Shown: in pieces, positions 22,371-34,251 of the stretch
Numbering within the stretch: the stretch's first letter is position 1
How the letters are laid out: each line of letters opens with the position of its first letter
Assembly: GCF_907164915.1 (NCBI RefSeq)
Contig: NC_061867.1
Coordinates: forward strand, 32,733,751-32,797,750
Length of the DNA: 64,000 nucleotides
Source: Impatiens glandulifera
Lineage: Eukaryota; Streptophyta; Magnoliopsida; Ericales; Balsaminaceae
Direction: 5' to 3'
The notes under the pieces: model-generated
Database searches by the model: none
What the model was told of the DNA's origin: nothing
What the model saw: the letters and a program-made list of their open reading frames with translations, nothing else
Made by a program: the position numbers and the translations under genes

Positions 22371-23754
22371 TGGAATCCATCATAATTCCTAAGTTTGCTG
22401 GTAGGGTCTCATGGAGATCCAATATCTCAAATATTGCCACCAAGTTTGCTGCAACGGATCTAATGGAAAGGGTAGAGCAAACCCAATTCTGATTCTTATT
22501 CAAAGGATCCATCCACATTAGTACGGTTCTCGGGAACGATAATACATCAAATGCTCCTTAAGAAGAGCAGCTCAAATTCTATGGAGATGAAGTTCCTCGT
22601 GAATGGAAAGGAGTTGTGCTACGGGATAAAGGAGTTTACATTGGTCACAGACCTTAATTTTGGGAGATTCCCTATGGTGGAAACCATTTTCAATGAAGTT
22701 GAAGAATGTCCACCTTTGGTTGTCAAATATTTTAAAAGTAATCAACTTGTTAGAATAGTAGACATTCATTCAAAATTTGTGTCCTGCTCTGATAATGAAG
22801 ATTTATGGAAATTGGGGCTGGTATACCTGGTTTGCCAATATCTCTTCACACTTGACCTAAAGAGGATAATAAATATCAAACTCCTTAACATGGACAAGGA
22901 CATCGAAACTTTCCTCAAATTTCTATGGGGAAAGTTGTCCTTTAGAGCAACCATAAAGGGTTTGAACAGGAACCTTGATCACTACAGGTTGCTATATCTA
23001 GAGAAGAAGAAAGTCATGGGGAAGAAGAACAAAGACAAAAATGTTGATGTTTATTATAACGTATATGGGTTCACACAAGCCTTACAAGTGTGGACCTATG
23101 AGGTTATCCAAACGTTTGTCTCCAAACTTTCTAGGAATACGATGCTTCAAGCGCAAGAACCTGTCTTCCAAGGATAATACAGTACAAATCCAGAAGGAAG
23201 AGCACCGCCTCTGATCTTCACACTGCCCTGAAAGGCAAGATTGTCAAGAAGATGGAATTGTTTGAAGACGAGAAGATCTTGTATGTTGGGGAGGACTTTG
23301 AAGATATGGGAGGTAATTTTTATGATGTCTTTTTTGAACTTGATCGCAGAAAGAGGAAATTTGGAGATATTGAAGATGTAATTCCTCTTAAACCTAACAT
23401 GAGGAAGAATAGACAAATTACTCTTGCCAAATCTTCCACGAGTAGAAGAACCCGCAACCCTACCCCCAGCACAAGCAACTCTTATTTTGTCGAGAGCGCT
23501 ACTAGAAAAAAACATGATGATTCCTCTCAAATGACTCCAACAACAACAACTCCCTATGATAGATGTAGATTGGATCAACTTACAAAGGAACTAAATGAAC
23601 TAAAAACTGAAATGAGAACTGAAATAAATCTCATAAAATAGATGTTAAACCAACTACAAGAACCGTTTGACATATTATCAGCCACACTAAGGGAGGAATC
23701 GAGAAGGGGAATATTTAATGAGGAATATATGGATGTGGATGTGCTTGTGGAGAA

Positions 23755-23885
23755 AAAGAAGGTGAATGAGGAAAAATTGGAAGATAATGAGGAAGATTTG
23801 GAGGTGAATGAGGAAGATAAGGGTGAGGAAGATTTGGAGGTGAATGAGGAAGATTTGGAGAAGGTGAATGTGTTGATTGAGGATT
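23755..23885 (+). repeat. Acidic coding minisatellite
   Basis: Degenerate copies of GTGAATGAGGAAGATTTGGAG encode VNEEDLE repeats in the low-complexity region of the DUF1985 pseudogene. Open antisense frames across it are artefacts. Confidence 0.85.
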
Positions 23886-23910
23886 TAGTGAATGATGATA
23901 ATATTGAGGT

Positions 23911-23976
23911 ATGTCTAATTCAAGCATTTGGTGTAATTCGAGTATTTGGTCTAATTCAAGCATTTTGTTATTTTAG
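23911..23976 (+). other. Probable 66-bp intron inside the acidic region
   Basis: GAATGATGATAATATTGAG is followed by GTATGT, and TTGTTATTTTAG precedes GATGGGCATGTGG. Removing these 66 bp keeps the frame (phase 0). The next exon ends with a near copy of the same exon end (GATAATATTGAG followed by GTATTTCAATTCAAGCATT), so the exon-intron unit itself is repeated up to the gap. At 66 bp it is close to the minimum plant intron size, so splicing is inferred only. Confidence 0.45.
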
Positions 23977-24072
23977 GATGGGCATGTGGAGGAGAAGAAG
24001 AATGAGGATGTGGTGGAGGATGATGTGCTGAAGATTGATAATATTGAGGTATTTCAATTCAAGCATTTGGTG

Positions 24073-24572
24073 NNNNNNNNNNNNNNNNNNNNNNNNNNNN
24101 NNNNNNNNNNNNNNNNNNNNNNNNNNNNNNNNNNNNNNNNNNNNNNNNNNNNNNNNNNNNNNNNNNNNNNNNNNNNNNNNNNNNNNNNNNNNNNNNNNNN
24201 NNNNNNNNNNNNNNNNNNNNNNNNNNNNNNNNNNNNNNNNNNNNNNNNNNNNNNNNNNNNNNNNNNNNNNNNNNNNNNNNNNNNNNNNNNNNNNNNNNNN
24301 NNNNNNNNNNNNNNNNNNNNNNNNNNNNNNNNNNNNNNNNNNNNNNNNNNNNNNNNNNNNNNNNNNNNNNNNNNNNNNNNNNNNNNNNNNNNNNNNNNNN
24401 NNNNNNNNNNNNNNNNNNNNNNNNNNNNNNNNNNNNNNNNNNNNNNNNNNNNNNNNNNNNNNNNNNNNNNNNNNNNNNNNNNNNNNNNNNNNNNNNNNNN
24501 NNNNNNNNNNNNNNNNNNNNNNNNNNNNNNNNNNNNNNNNNNNNNNNNNNNNNNNNNNNNNNNNNNNNNNNN
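24073..24572. other. Assembly gap (500 N)
   Basis: Exactly 500 N, a conventional size for an unsized scaffold gap, so the true length is unknown. It falls inside a tandemly repeated exon-intron stretch, a likely reason for assembly failure. Confidence 0.99.
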
Positions 24573-27500
24573 ATTAAAATTTTTTTTTTCATCCTGCTAT
24601 TTAATTACTTATTATCACTAACTTACAACATCTCAATTCACTTATTCTTAGAATCGACATGTTGACAGTTGTACTATGATCTAAAAATTTTGAGTTTCTT
24701 GTGAAAAAGAAAAGTATTTTTGCACAATTGAGAAGTCACTGCATCATCGATGAGCAAAATACAAACGTCAATCTCCGTCTAGTTTTCAACTGTAAGGGAA
24801 TTGTTTTTAGATTCCTCTATTCTTCTTACTCTCGATTAATAACCCGTATTTGCGGTTGTCTATTCCTTGGCGAGTATCAATCTTAATCTTCTAGATCATC
24901 AGCGAATTCAGGACAATGTTCCTGATCGGAAGAACATAGTATTCTTTGTTCTTCGACTCAGGAATCCAACCGGTCTCTCGGACAAACGACAAGGCCACAA
25001 ATAGAAAGCTTGATTTAGCCCTTGGACTTCTCAAACATCTAAAATCGCCTGGAAAATTTAAATCATGAATTAATTATTAATTTAGAATTAATTAGGCCTA
25101 TAAACTTTCCACTTTGTTCAATTTGACACCAAACTTCCAAATTCGAATTATTTATCGAGAATTTGAATTCATTTGGCCATGGATTTTTGTCAATATTCAA
25201 TTCGGCCTCCAACTTTATATTTTTCTAATTTTGGATATAAAGTTTCAATTTCCAACTTTTGGGAAATTTCTTAAGGCTTGTTTGGATTCCTTTATTCCAA
25301 ACAACATTGTTCTTCCAATTTGAACCTTCAAACAAATTTACAAAAAAATCTAAAAATTCAGGAATGGTTAAAAATACTATTTTTAATGAAAATAATATTT
25401 TCCATAACTTTTAGGGCCCTTTTGTAAAACGGATTATTTTGGAACATTCATTTCGGAAGATCAAACCCGAAAATTATAAAATTTTCTTTGTAGGTTCATA
25501 AAAATATTTTTGACCTCCCTGCAAATTTTCATAATTTTTGAAACACTTTCGGAAAAAAAAAACTCATCTTATCGAAGTCATATTGTGTGTCTCGTAACCC
25601 CAAAAAGCTCCATAATCAAGAGCAAAGTGTTTCTAAAAATATGTATGTCACCAGAACTCTCTAGATTTTCCAACTCTTTTGGGAAATTCTCGATTTCGGT
25701 TGTTGCATACTTTGGGGCTCCAAGTATCCCCTTTGTTTTCTTTAATCCATATTCCCGTAAACTGTTGAAGTCCTTTATGTGCAAGAATTCATAGTCTATC
25801 AACAATCAAATTCGAGAGTTCACATTATGGTTCACATGTGTGCCCAATGAGCGCATTCGAGGATCCATTTTATCTTCTTTATGTTTAAGAATATTTAATG
25901 AGAGTCCAAAATCACCTTTAGAATAAGTATAGTATATGTTGTTAAATAAATTTAAGACATGATAAATGGACATTCAATAATTCTAATGGCTTGGTGCCAA
26001 CCTTCATTGAAATCTAATCAAGAGTTACAATTACTCCTTATAGATTAAAGACAGGGTTAGGGCACTCACATGAAAAATAATTCTGAATTGAGAATGCAAA
26101 TGTGTAACGTGCCTTCACAATCAATAACCACCTGCATACGAGTAGAGACTATCCCATGTGATAGGTGTATAAGATATAGCTGTTGTGATTCTTTGTCATG
26201 CATAACCAAGCACTAGACCCTTAATCCATGAATACTCTATTTTATTTCTTTATTTTTCTTGTGAAGTTAAATAAAGTGGTAACTCTTTTAGTCAACCGGA
26301 TTATTACATTTTCAACACCTACTAATCTTGAACCTGTACGGGTCAAGCATGGAAAGATCTATGATATAGAACTTCACTTTGTTTCGTCATCTCAAATAAA
26401 TAGGATAACATCCTATATGGATAGTTCTCCTATCTACTTTTTGTGAGACTTGAGAGGAAGGTAAGACACGGGGTCCTATAGCATATCTTTCATAGAACAA
26501 ATTTTTTTCTTCTAAAAAGTGCACGAGTCATGTTTTCCATTTAAGTTATTTGATATCTCCCCTCCATGGGAGGAGCACTTAAAGGGATATGTAAAGCATG
26601 AGACTGATCAACTTCGGATCGCACAAAACGCTTTTAAAGACAGAGCATTCAAATTGATAAATCTATCTTAATATTAGATCCTTCGTGCCCTATACAAGAC
26701 GTTAGGTGGACTCTTAAAATTTGTAGACGCTTAGGATACGAAAGGGAGAGAATATATCGCGTACAAGAAGAAAAATGTTTCTTGGCTACGTGGAGTAGAG
26801 CGAATTAAACATGTACTAACCCCGACCCATATTGTCTTGGCATCCTGCAACATCGTAGTAAGAATACCCAATGATCTCAAGACTATATGATCTCTTATAA
26901 GTGAGCATTTAATTCTAATTCTTAATTCTTTTCAAATATTCAGAACTGGTAGATGTATGCAATATTTATACACGTACTTGTGCATACAAGAGACTTCTTA
27001 CTACCAAAGCACAAAGAATCAATCTTATTCATATTTGAACCCTAAGACTTTCTTTAGTGTAGTATTTTAGACTAACTAAATTTCTCTTTTAAAGAGCATG
27101 GTATTTCCTTATTTACTCCACATATGAAAACCATAATATATATTTACACCGAATAAACGTGTAATACACAAAATTATCGTTTAAATTAACCACAATCCCA
27201 AAAAATAAAATAATTTTGTAAAATTAATTGTGCTACTTACAGAAAGCTTATTTTAGCCCATAGAGAGATTTCTAAAATTTAGAAACCATATTCCTTTGGT
27301 GTCTAAAGACAATGTTTTTTAGTTGCATCATATTGTTTTTTCAATGTCTCCATTGAGAAAATGGTTCTTGACGTGCATTTGGTAAAACTTCATATAAAAA
27401 TATGCAATGAGTTATACATTATTCTTAAAGAGTCATAAACTAGATTTCCGCAAAGAAACATGATTTTAAGATTGTTGAGTTTGGACTTTGTAATCATCGG

Positions 27501-27600
27501 AAAATCCTTGTCCCGGAAAAGCTTGAGGTTCGAGAAATTTCGACATCGGTTTGCATTTTCAGAATATTTTTAAAATAAAACATTATTTTAAAATATTTAA
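24573..27600. other. No recognised gene; probable decayed transposon DNA
   Basis: Short plus-strand ORFs (25114-25323, 25510-25794, 26228-26446) show no family I recognise. Around 26680-26870 the text reads openly with several charged residues but has stops. The sequence may be the internal part of the element whose inverted LTR starts at 27600, but no gag or pol motif or PBS was found. Confidence 0.4.
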
Positions 27601-29290
27601 AACAAATTTGACCTTTTCGACATCATTAAGCCTAGGATGTTCAATTTGTCCAAGACAGTTTTTAGATCAAAAATCGAGTTTTTGGTTTTGAAGCTTTAAT
27701 GAAGTTTAAGAAGCTTGTCAACATATTCTTTATACTTCATATGATTGATTAGTATCAAAACATGAAAATTAGTTGTTTATTTTGATAAATTCAAGAACTT
27801 AAAATTTTCATTTTTTTATGAAAATTTTGATTTTGATCAAACATGATCGGGATGGAGCAAACATGATCATAATATGTTCTGAACATCATTAAAAATATGT
27901 TTGAAAGGTTTATAAGTTGTTGTTCTTGAGGATTAGCTCAAAAATAGAAAACCCGATTTTGAAATTTTCCAAATTCAAATATAGGGTTTTCTATTTTAGA
28001 TCGATTAATCAGTTTAAACTTCAACCTTAAGATTGTAAATGGTCCTAGGATCATTTCCAATCAAATAATTCAACAAATAGACACTATACAAACTTATGAA
28101 AACTAAAATATAAAAATTTCAATTTCAAATTAGAAGTTTGAATTAAAAGATGATTGGAATTTTACCATGTGTTGGATATAGAACACTTATTAGACCCTAA
28201 GGAAACTTTGGGGATATCTGAATCCAAGATTTAAAGTCTTACATATAATTTTTAAAATATGTAGAAAGCTTAAAGCTTTAATGGAGGATTTATGAAGTTT
28301 TCCGATTTAATGCTGAGACTTCATCCCTTGGCTTCAGATCAATTTAGGAGGCTATTTATAGCTTAAAAAGGCCGGTTCATCAACAAGTGGGCTTCATTTA
28401 GTCAAATGATCCATGATGATCTTTTAGTTGTACTTCAGTTAGTGGTCGGCGTAGGCCGTGATGATGATCGTAGGCTTAGGAGAAATGATCACCGAAGTAG
28501 GGTGATCATTCACTTTTTGAATGAGACCAAATGATCAAGAAATGAAAGAGTTTCATTTTGTAAAAATCAAAGATGACTATTGTTTTTATCGACCCAACAT
28601 CGTGATGAAGACAACGATCCAGGCTTGACAAAAAATCGGGTGTGGGATGCTTCGTTGGCGTTTTGTCAACGGTTGAGCGGTTTGTTGCGTTTCGGCTAAG
28701 AGTGTTGAGGCACGCGTTAGTCAATCCTTTACTTCGCGAGCATGCCTTTGCTTTGTTGTAGCGGGCGACGCGGATAGCACATGGGCGTTTGATAAAACTC
28801 CAACGCCTATCTGATAGTTGTGACTCATGCTACACCGATTCCTCTGGGTTTCGGATGCACTATATCACATATTTATTTTTTACCCTTTTGACTTTGTTTT
28901 TAGATTTTTAAAATTATAAAAAAAAACATTTAAAATATATATGACATATTTTGTCAATTTATTTTATTTTTTGAATATTTTTGGGTTAAATAAATATTTG
29001 ATTTGGGATAGGGATAAAATGAATACAACATTTATCTTAAATTATACATTTTAATCCCCTTTTGATTTTTCTAAAATAATTTCGAAATAAAATGAGTACA
29101 ACATTTATTCCAAATTAATTTTTTTCTTGGTTATTAACCTGAATTAACAAGGATTTAATTATCATAATAATTAATCTAATTAATTGGTTAATTATGTTTT
29201 GGCCTTGATTTTAATTATTTTGAATTTATTAATTCAAAATAATTATTTAAAAAATTCATAAATTGGGTATGTTTAATTTTAGTGCTTACA
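27600..29290 (-). mobile_element. Inverted gypsy LTR (Tat/Ogre-like), head-to-head with the LTR at 29386
   Basis: The reverse complement matches the LTR at 29386-31979. It shares the start (TGTAAGCACTAAAATT against TGTAAACACTAAATAT), the CCCTACTTCGGTGATCATTT box, a TATA box, the CCGAACATG/GATCATGTTTG region and the AAACCAAAAACTC region. The similarity fades near 27600, so the 3' end of the LTR is missing or diverged. It belongs to a related but separate insertion, because the divergence is larger than between the 29386 and 51085 copies. Confidence 0.75.
28353..28362 (-). promoter_or_regulatory. TATA box of the inverted gypsy LTR
   Basis: On the minus strand, GCTATAAATAGCC lies where the 29386 LTR has ACTATAAATAAC. 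Confidence 0.55.
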
Positions 29291-30290
29291 TACTTCATTA
29301 GTTGAATCAAGAATTTCTTGTTACGATTGATTTTAAACTTGATCATCAATTGGAATAAAATCATTATATATGTCAAAAGAAGTTGTGTAAACACTAAATA
29401 TCTACACCACTATTTAGAATATTAAAATAATTAATTAAGATTAATTATTGTGATAATTAAATCTAATTAACTAAGTTAATGGCCAAAATAAAAAATAAAA
29501 TTATTTGGGATAAATGTTGTACGCATTTTATCTTAAAATAATTTAGAAAAATCAAGGAAGCAAAAATAAATAATTTATTTAAAAATAATTTATTTAACAC
29601 TAATATATGCAAAAACAAATATAAATAAATTGGCAAAATATTTGTCATATTTATTTTAATATTTTGTGTATTTAAAAAATTAAAATTAAAGGAAAAAGGG
29701 AGAAACAAATATCAATTTCAAATGAACCCTTAAGGTTTTAAAATAAAAATAAAATTAATAATCGGGTGTAGCCGAAATATGGAAGAAGGGTAACAACCGC
29801 AACCGCATCCATTGGATCAACATTGGATTTTAATCCAAGGCCCAAGGGCGCCCGCGTAGCCCGCTGCAGTTGAAGAAACGCGAGCCCACATCTCACTAGA
29901 TCAACTAATGCGCTCCTCAGCAATGTTAACCAAAACGTGACAGAACATCCAAATCGATGATGGAACGCAACGAAATTCCAACGGCGCGTTCCACGTTAAC
30001 CAAAAACACCCTAAATGACATCATTTCTAGTGCCACCGTCTTCTTCATCGCGACGCCGAAGGGATAAAGATGTCTCATCCTTTGATTTTTCAAATTTGGA
30101 ACTCCGCCGTTAGTCCCACTTTTCTGCTGATTCGAAAACTGATGATGACCCTACTTCGGTGATCATTTATCCTACATCAATAGGGACGATTCATCCTTAT
30201 TCTGGCAAGTAGAATGAAGAACAACCAAAATACCATAATAGATTTTAGATGTTTCAATACACTTGGATGGATCAACCGACTCCGGACAAC

Positions 30291-30298
30291 TATAAATA
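30291..30298 (+). promoter_or_regulatory. TATA box of the gypsy 5' LTR
   Basis: TATAAATA follows CGGACAAC. The right LTR has the decayed ACTATAATTAG in the same place near 51409. Confidence 0.55.
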
Positions 30299-31039
30299 AC
30301 TCCCCTAAACAAATTTGAAGCCAAAAGATCCACTCTGAAACTTCAAATCGAAAATCACAGAAAATCCACCAGTAAAGCTACAAGCTTCTAGATTTTTTAA
30401 ATTTTCTATAAGGCCTTAATCTGAACATCTCAAAACCTTCTCTAAGGTCTTAGAAGTGTTCTTCAATCCTTGGTAAGATTTCAATCACACTCTAATTCAT
30501 ATTTCAAATTGGATAAGCTTGTATATTGTCCAGTTATCGAATTTTATGATTGGAAATCGATACTATGATAATTTATAAGCTTTCTGTTTGGGTTAGAAAA
30601 ATTAATCAACCTTAAAAAGAAAAACAAATTTGAATTTTGTAAAATTCAAAAATTGGGTTTGTTGTTCTTGGACTAACCCTCTTGGATCATAGCCTAGAAA
30701 ATTTTCAAACATGATTATAATGATGTTGGGTAATTGTTTGGATCATGTTTGATCCATCCCGAACATGTTTGATTAAAATCAAAATTTTCAAATTTATTTC
30801 AAATTTTGAGTTTTTGAATTGGTCCAAACGAACAACCAGTGTTCTTGTTTTGGTATCAATCAAATATATGATTTATAATAAAGCTATTGGATAGCTCTTT
30901 TTACTTTTAAAAACTTTAAAACCAAAAACTCATTTTTTTGATACAAACTATTTTAAACAAATTGATCATTATCCATGTCGATTATACCTTGAGGCGAAGA
31001 AACCAAGACCAAATCAAAATTGTAAAACCAGAAATTTTG

Positions 31040-31480
31040 GTGTTCTTGAGGACCGATAGGTCCGACCTAGGAGCGAGTGGTCCAACCAAGGATCCTCGGT
31101 CCGGACCGATGAGTCACACCAAAATATTTCGACATGACTAACATGTATGACTGATGTTCTTGAGCTAGGATCGAGAGGTCCAACCGATGTTGTTCACCTA
31201 GAACCGATGATTTTTACATCCAGGATCGAGTGGTCTAACCCAAGACCGAGAGGTCTAACCTAAAATCGAGGAATCTTGACCTCGACCAAGAATTTCCAAA
31301 CCTAAGACCAATGTGATTAGTCAAGGGCTAACCCATGATCGGTGGTTTTTAAACCCCGACTGATAAAATCTTCCAATTAGAGAGATACCTTAGCACCTAA
31401 GAATGGGGTTTCTTAGCCCAGACCGATGGGTCCGACCGAGGGTCCCAGACCCCGACCGAGAAAAACAAATCGTCCTAAGG
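31040..31480 (+). repeat. Degenerate palindromic repeat field of the gypsy LTR
   Basis: More than ten loose copies of motifs such as ACCGAGAGGTCTAACC and GACCGATAGGTCCGACC, spaced 20-40 bp apart. The same field occurs in the right LTR at 52140-52580 with a similar order of copies. Confidence 0.8.
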
Positions 31481-31979
31481 CTTGTTTGATTCTTCTCTTT
31501 AAAACTCAAAATTATTTTTGTAATTTTGGAACCCTAAGCCATTTTCTAAAAATTCCATGTGATTAGAAAATGATTTCAAAATATTTTTGATATACTTCCG
31601 AAAACAATTTCCAAAGGCTTGTTTGGGATTTATGTTTAAACCTTAATACTTTAAAATGACTGGTATTATTCAGATATTTTCCTCCCTAGTTATAATCAGC
31701 AGCATGTACTAGAATTTAAATATTGTTGTAATAATATTTTAAAAAACGCTAAAACCTAAAAGCATGACTAGGACTGGAAGTATAATCGGTTAGAACTAAA
31801 ATGTAATACAACATATTTTCAAAAGTCAAGTTTATAAGTAGAGACAAATTTTTAAACGGGTATAGTGGATGAAGCGCGAAAGCCTTTTCTCGAGTATCAC
31901 CAAACTTCAAACCAAAACAAAACTCATTTGAAAAATACGTTTGTACACGAACACATTTTTATTGATTTTTCGAAAATCA

Positions 31980-31994
31980 ATTGGCGACTCTGTC
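31980..31994 (+). other. Primer binding site of the gypsy element
   Basis: ATTGGCGACTCTGTC directly follows the LTR end. TTGGCGACTCTG is the PBS reported for Tat/Ogre gypsy elements (tRNA-Arg type, from memory). The residues after GACTCTG have diverged. Confidence 0.7.
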
Positions 31995-34250
31995 TTCAAA
32001 AATCTTTGAAATTTAATTATGTTTAATTAATTTAAACAAATGATTTCTTATAAATCAAATTTTTATTTGATTATCGCAAATCTTCAAATTATTAAAGTTT
32101 GAATAAAAATTAATTGTTTTTATAATTAATTTTAAAAGCGGCAAGGAATTACAAAAATATTTTTAAAAAATGATTTATTTTAAAATGATGCTTGACACAC
32201 AAATCAAGGTTGAAATTATCGGACCTCAAGCCATCCCAGGCTTGCACGAGCGAGTGCGAGATTCCCGAGGGTTACATCTTTCTTATCGACCTTGTTGAGA
32301 ATTAAATGTTTAAGTCGAAAACATAAAATTGGCTTTTGAAAATGTTTGTGTCAAGTTTTGAACTTAATAGGCATGTGTACAACTTTTAAGGAACACATAG
32401 GTTTTATCCTATTAACTCCCTATATGTTAAAAGAGTATAAAACACTCACCCTACATGCAAATATTATAAATGAGGAATGAAAACTTGTTAAAAAGCGAGT
32501 GATGTTGCGAGAGGAAAAACTAGATTGCACCGGATCGACCCCACTCTTTGGTGATGAGCCATTCAATAGGACGTATGCATTGTAGAGGTGGGGGAATTCC
32601 TAATTAAGATGATATTTCCTTGTTTATGGCAGTGGTTTTATCCCATCCACTATTGGTGAATGAAAACTCTCTTAAGATTCCCTTTAGTACAAAAAACATG
32701 GATACTCTTACATGGTCGGTTGTTTGTCGTGTCAGACAACCAAAACCTCGTCACTTCAGCCCTTATGTGACTACTATATATGTATTATGTGTATGCATAT
32801 ATAGTCTATGTGAACATCTCAAACACGTTCCATCTTTTCGAAACAAATGCATGTTTATAAATATTTTGGATTTCCAATCACAGACGATGTCTATGTTAAA
32901 AGACATCGAGCTGGTCCCCTAAATCGGTAGTTTCCACGAATACGAGTGGAACCATGGGATCTATGGACTAACCCCTTCATGAGGTTCATCAACTTCAAGA
33001 TAAACCATACCTTCCTGATGCAAATGCAAAGAAGGTGGTGCCTCGTGGGATGGGTATATTTCTTAAGGGAAAGGAAAATGTGCACATCCATATAAGAATT
33101 TCAAGCAATCATAATGATGGACAAAACAAGAACATTATACATCTTAAAACATTTGTAGAAATAATATCCTTGAGGAAGCTCTTGCAATAGGAATACGGAT
33201 ACACTAAAACTACATCCGAAACAATCCCAAGAAAAATGTCATCGACTTCCAGAAATGGACACAAATGGAAGTTAAGAATCAGCAAGTCACCTAACCATGG
33301 GTTACTCCTTTAAAACGATGAAAGTCGTGTTGGGACACTTCTTCATGGCTCCAAAGGATGACAAGTCATCCTTCAAAGTTCTAGAGGCAAAATACCACAT
33401 GCGTAGGGAAAACAAAGACCCCACATGTATAATTCTGGCTGAAACGCAGATGGGTTTAAACGAGTCGTTATTAACCTCTTATGTGAGCAAAAGAGGCTCA
33501 CTTCTAGTGCTCTACATCTGTCTGCTTAACAAACTTGGACATTTGCTTCTAGTATGTCCCAGGGACATCATTTCCCCTTCTCTTCAATACTGGAGAATGA
33601 GGAAAGCTTTAACGGAATCCCTCGTAGAGGATAACGACTAAGTCAGGGATATACTCCCACGGTATTCCATTTAAAATATGGCCTACATGATTGACGATAA
33701 ATCTATGATCATGCTTATGGGCTTAGAATGGGTCACCTCCTACTACACCCACGACCTCTATAAATAGTACGGTCGTGACCTTATTCCCCCTTATGTGGGT
33801 AATTCCATCATCATAGACAAGACGATTGACCACAAGTCCTACGTGGGATATCTAGAGCAATGTCACAATGCTTTCTAAAACAATGGAAAAACTACATGAC
33901 TATCATTTTCATGGAATACGAGTGGGTTAAGAAAAAAAGAGAGGAGGAAACATGTAATGTGGGATCAAACTACAGAGTACCTAAGAGTCTATAACTTTAT
34001 ATTCACCATTTCCCCTTTGGACTCTCTCTATAAATACTAACAAGAGAGACTTGTCTCTAACAAACTTAACGAGTATGTTTAGTACACCAACTTTATATTT
34101 TCTTTTGAAACACAAAAGAAGATGTTCATACATGTGTTTTGTACTTTGTTACAATTTCAAAACCGTCACCTCTTTCTCTTTGTAATAGTCCACGATTGTG
34201 CCGGCGGACACGACCCCTAGAAAGAAAGATCTAAAAAAATGGACGCTTTA
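31995..34250 (+). other. Gypsy untranslated leader and degenerate pre-gag region
   Basis: The segment between the PBS and gag contains short plus-strand ORFs (32620-32922, 33297-33641) broken by stops. Ogre/Tat elements often carry an extra ORF before gag, and this may be its remnant, but no motif confirms it. The text near 33000-33640 still reads openly for up to 114 codons. Confidence 0.45.
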
Positions 34251-34251
34251 T

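Larger units (their letters stand above)
22371..24072 (+). pseudogene. DUF1985-domain protein (Ulp1-protease/MULE-associated), broken and cut by assembly gap
   Basis: An ATG at 22371 starts MESIIIPKFAGRVSWRSNIS. Reading meets a stop near 22488 and needs a one-base frame change before 22510. It then continues as a clear DUF1985 domain: TLVRFSG.IIHQMLL, MEMKFLVNGKELCYGIKEFTLVT, NFGRFP, then DLWKLGLVYLV and FLKFLWGKLSF. A second frame change at about 23140-23165 leads into a charged region (23180-23640). After a stop at 23639-23641 come acidic NEEDLEVNEED repeats (23755-23885). Proteins of this type usually end in a C48 (Ulp1-like) protease; that part would lie in or beyond the gap and is not visible. 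Such genes are commonly carried by Mutator-like elements, and no independent host function is known. Confidence 0.75.
29386..31979 (+). mobile_element. 5' LTR of a Ty3/gypsy element (Tat/Ogre-like)
   Basis: The LTR starts TGTAAACACTAAATATC and ends just before the PBS (…TTTTTCGAAAATCA). Its length of about 2.6 kb is typical of long Tat/Ogre LTRs. The central and 3' parts (from about 29985) align with the partial right LTR at 51085-53006. The start was set by comparison with the inverted copy, because the right LTR has lost its beginning. It contains a TATA box (30291-30298) and a degenerate GACCGAGAGGTCC-type repeat field (31040-31480). No target duplication can be tested. Confidence 0.78.

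Noticed and set aside
23147..23963. Long antisense ORFs over the DUF1985 pseudogene
   Set aside because: They are shadows of the sense coding region. The proline-rich one is the antisense of the acidic minisatellite.
23986..24621. Long open frames over the N run
   Set aside because: They are open only because N bases give no stop codons.
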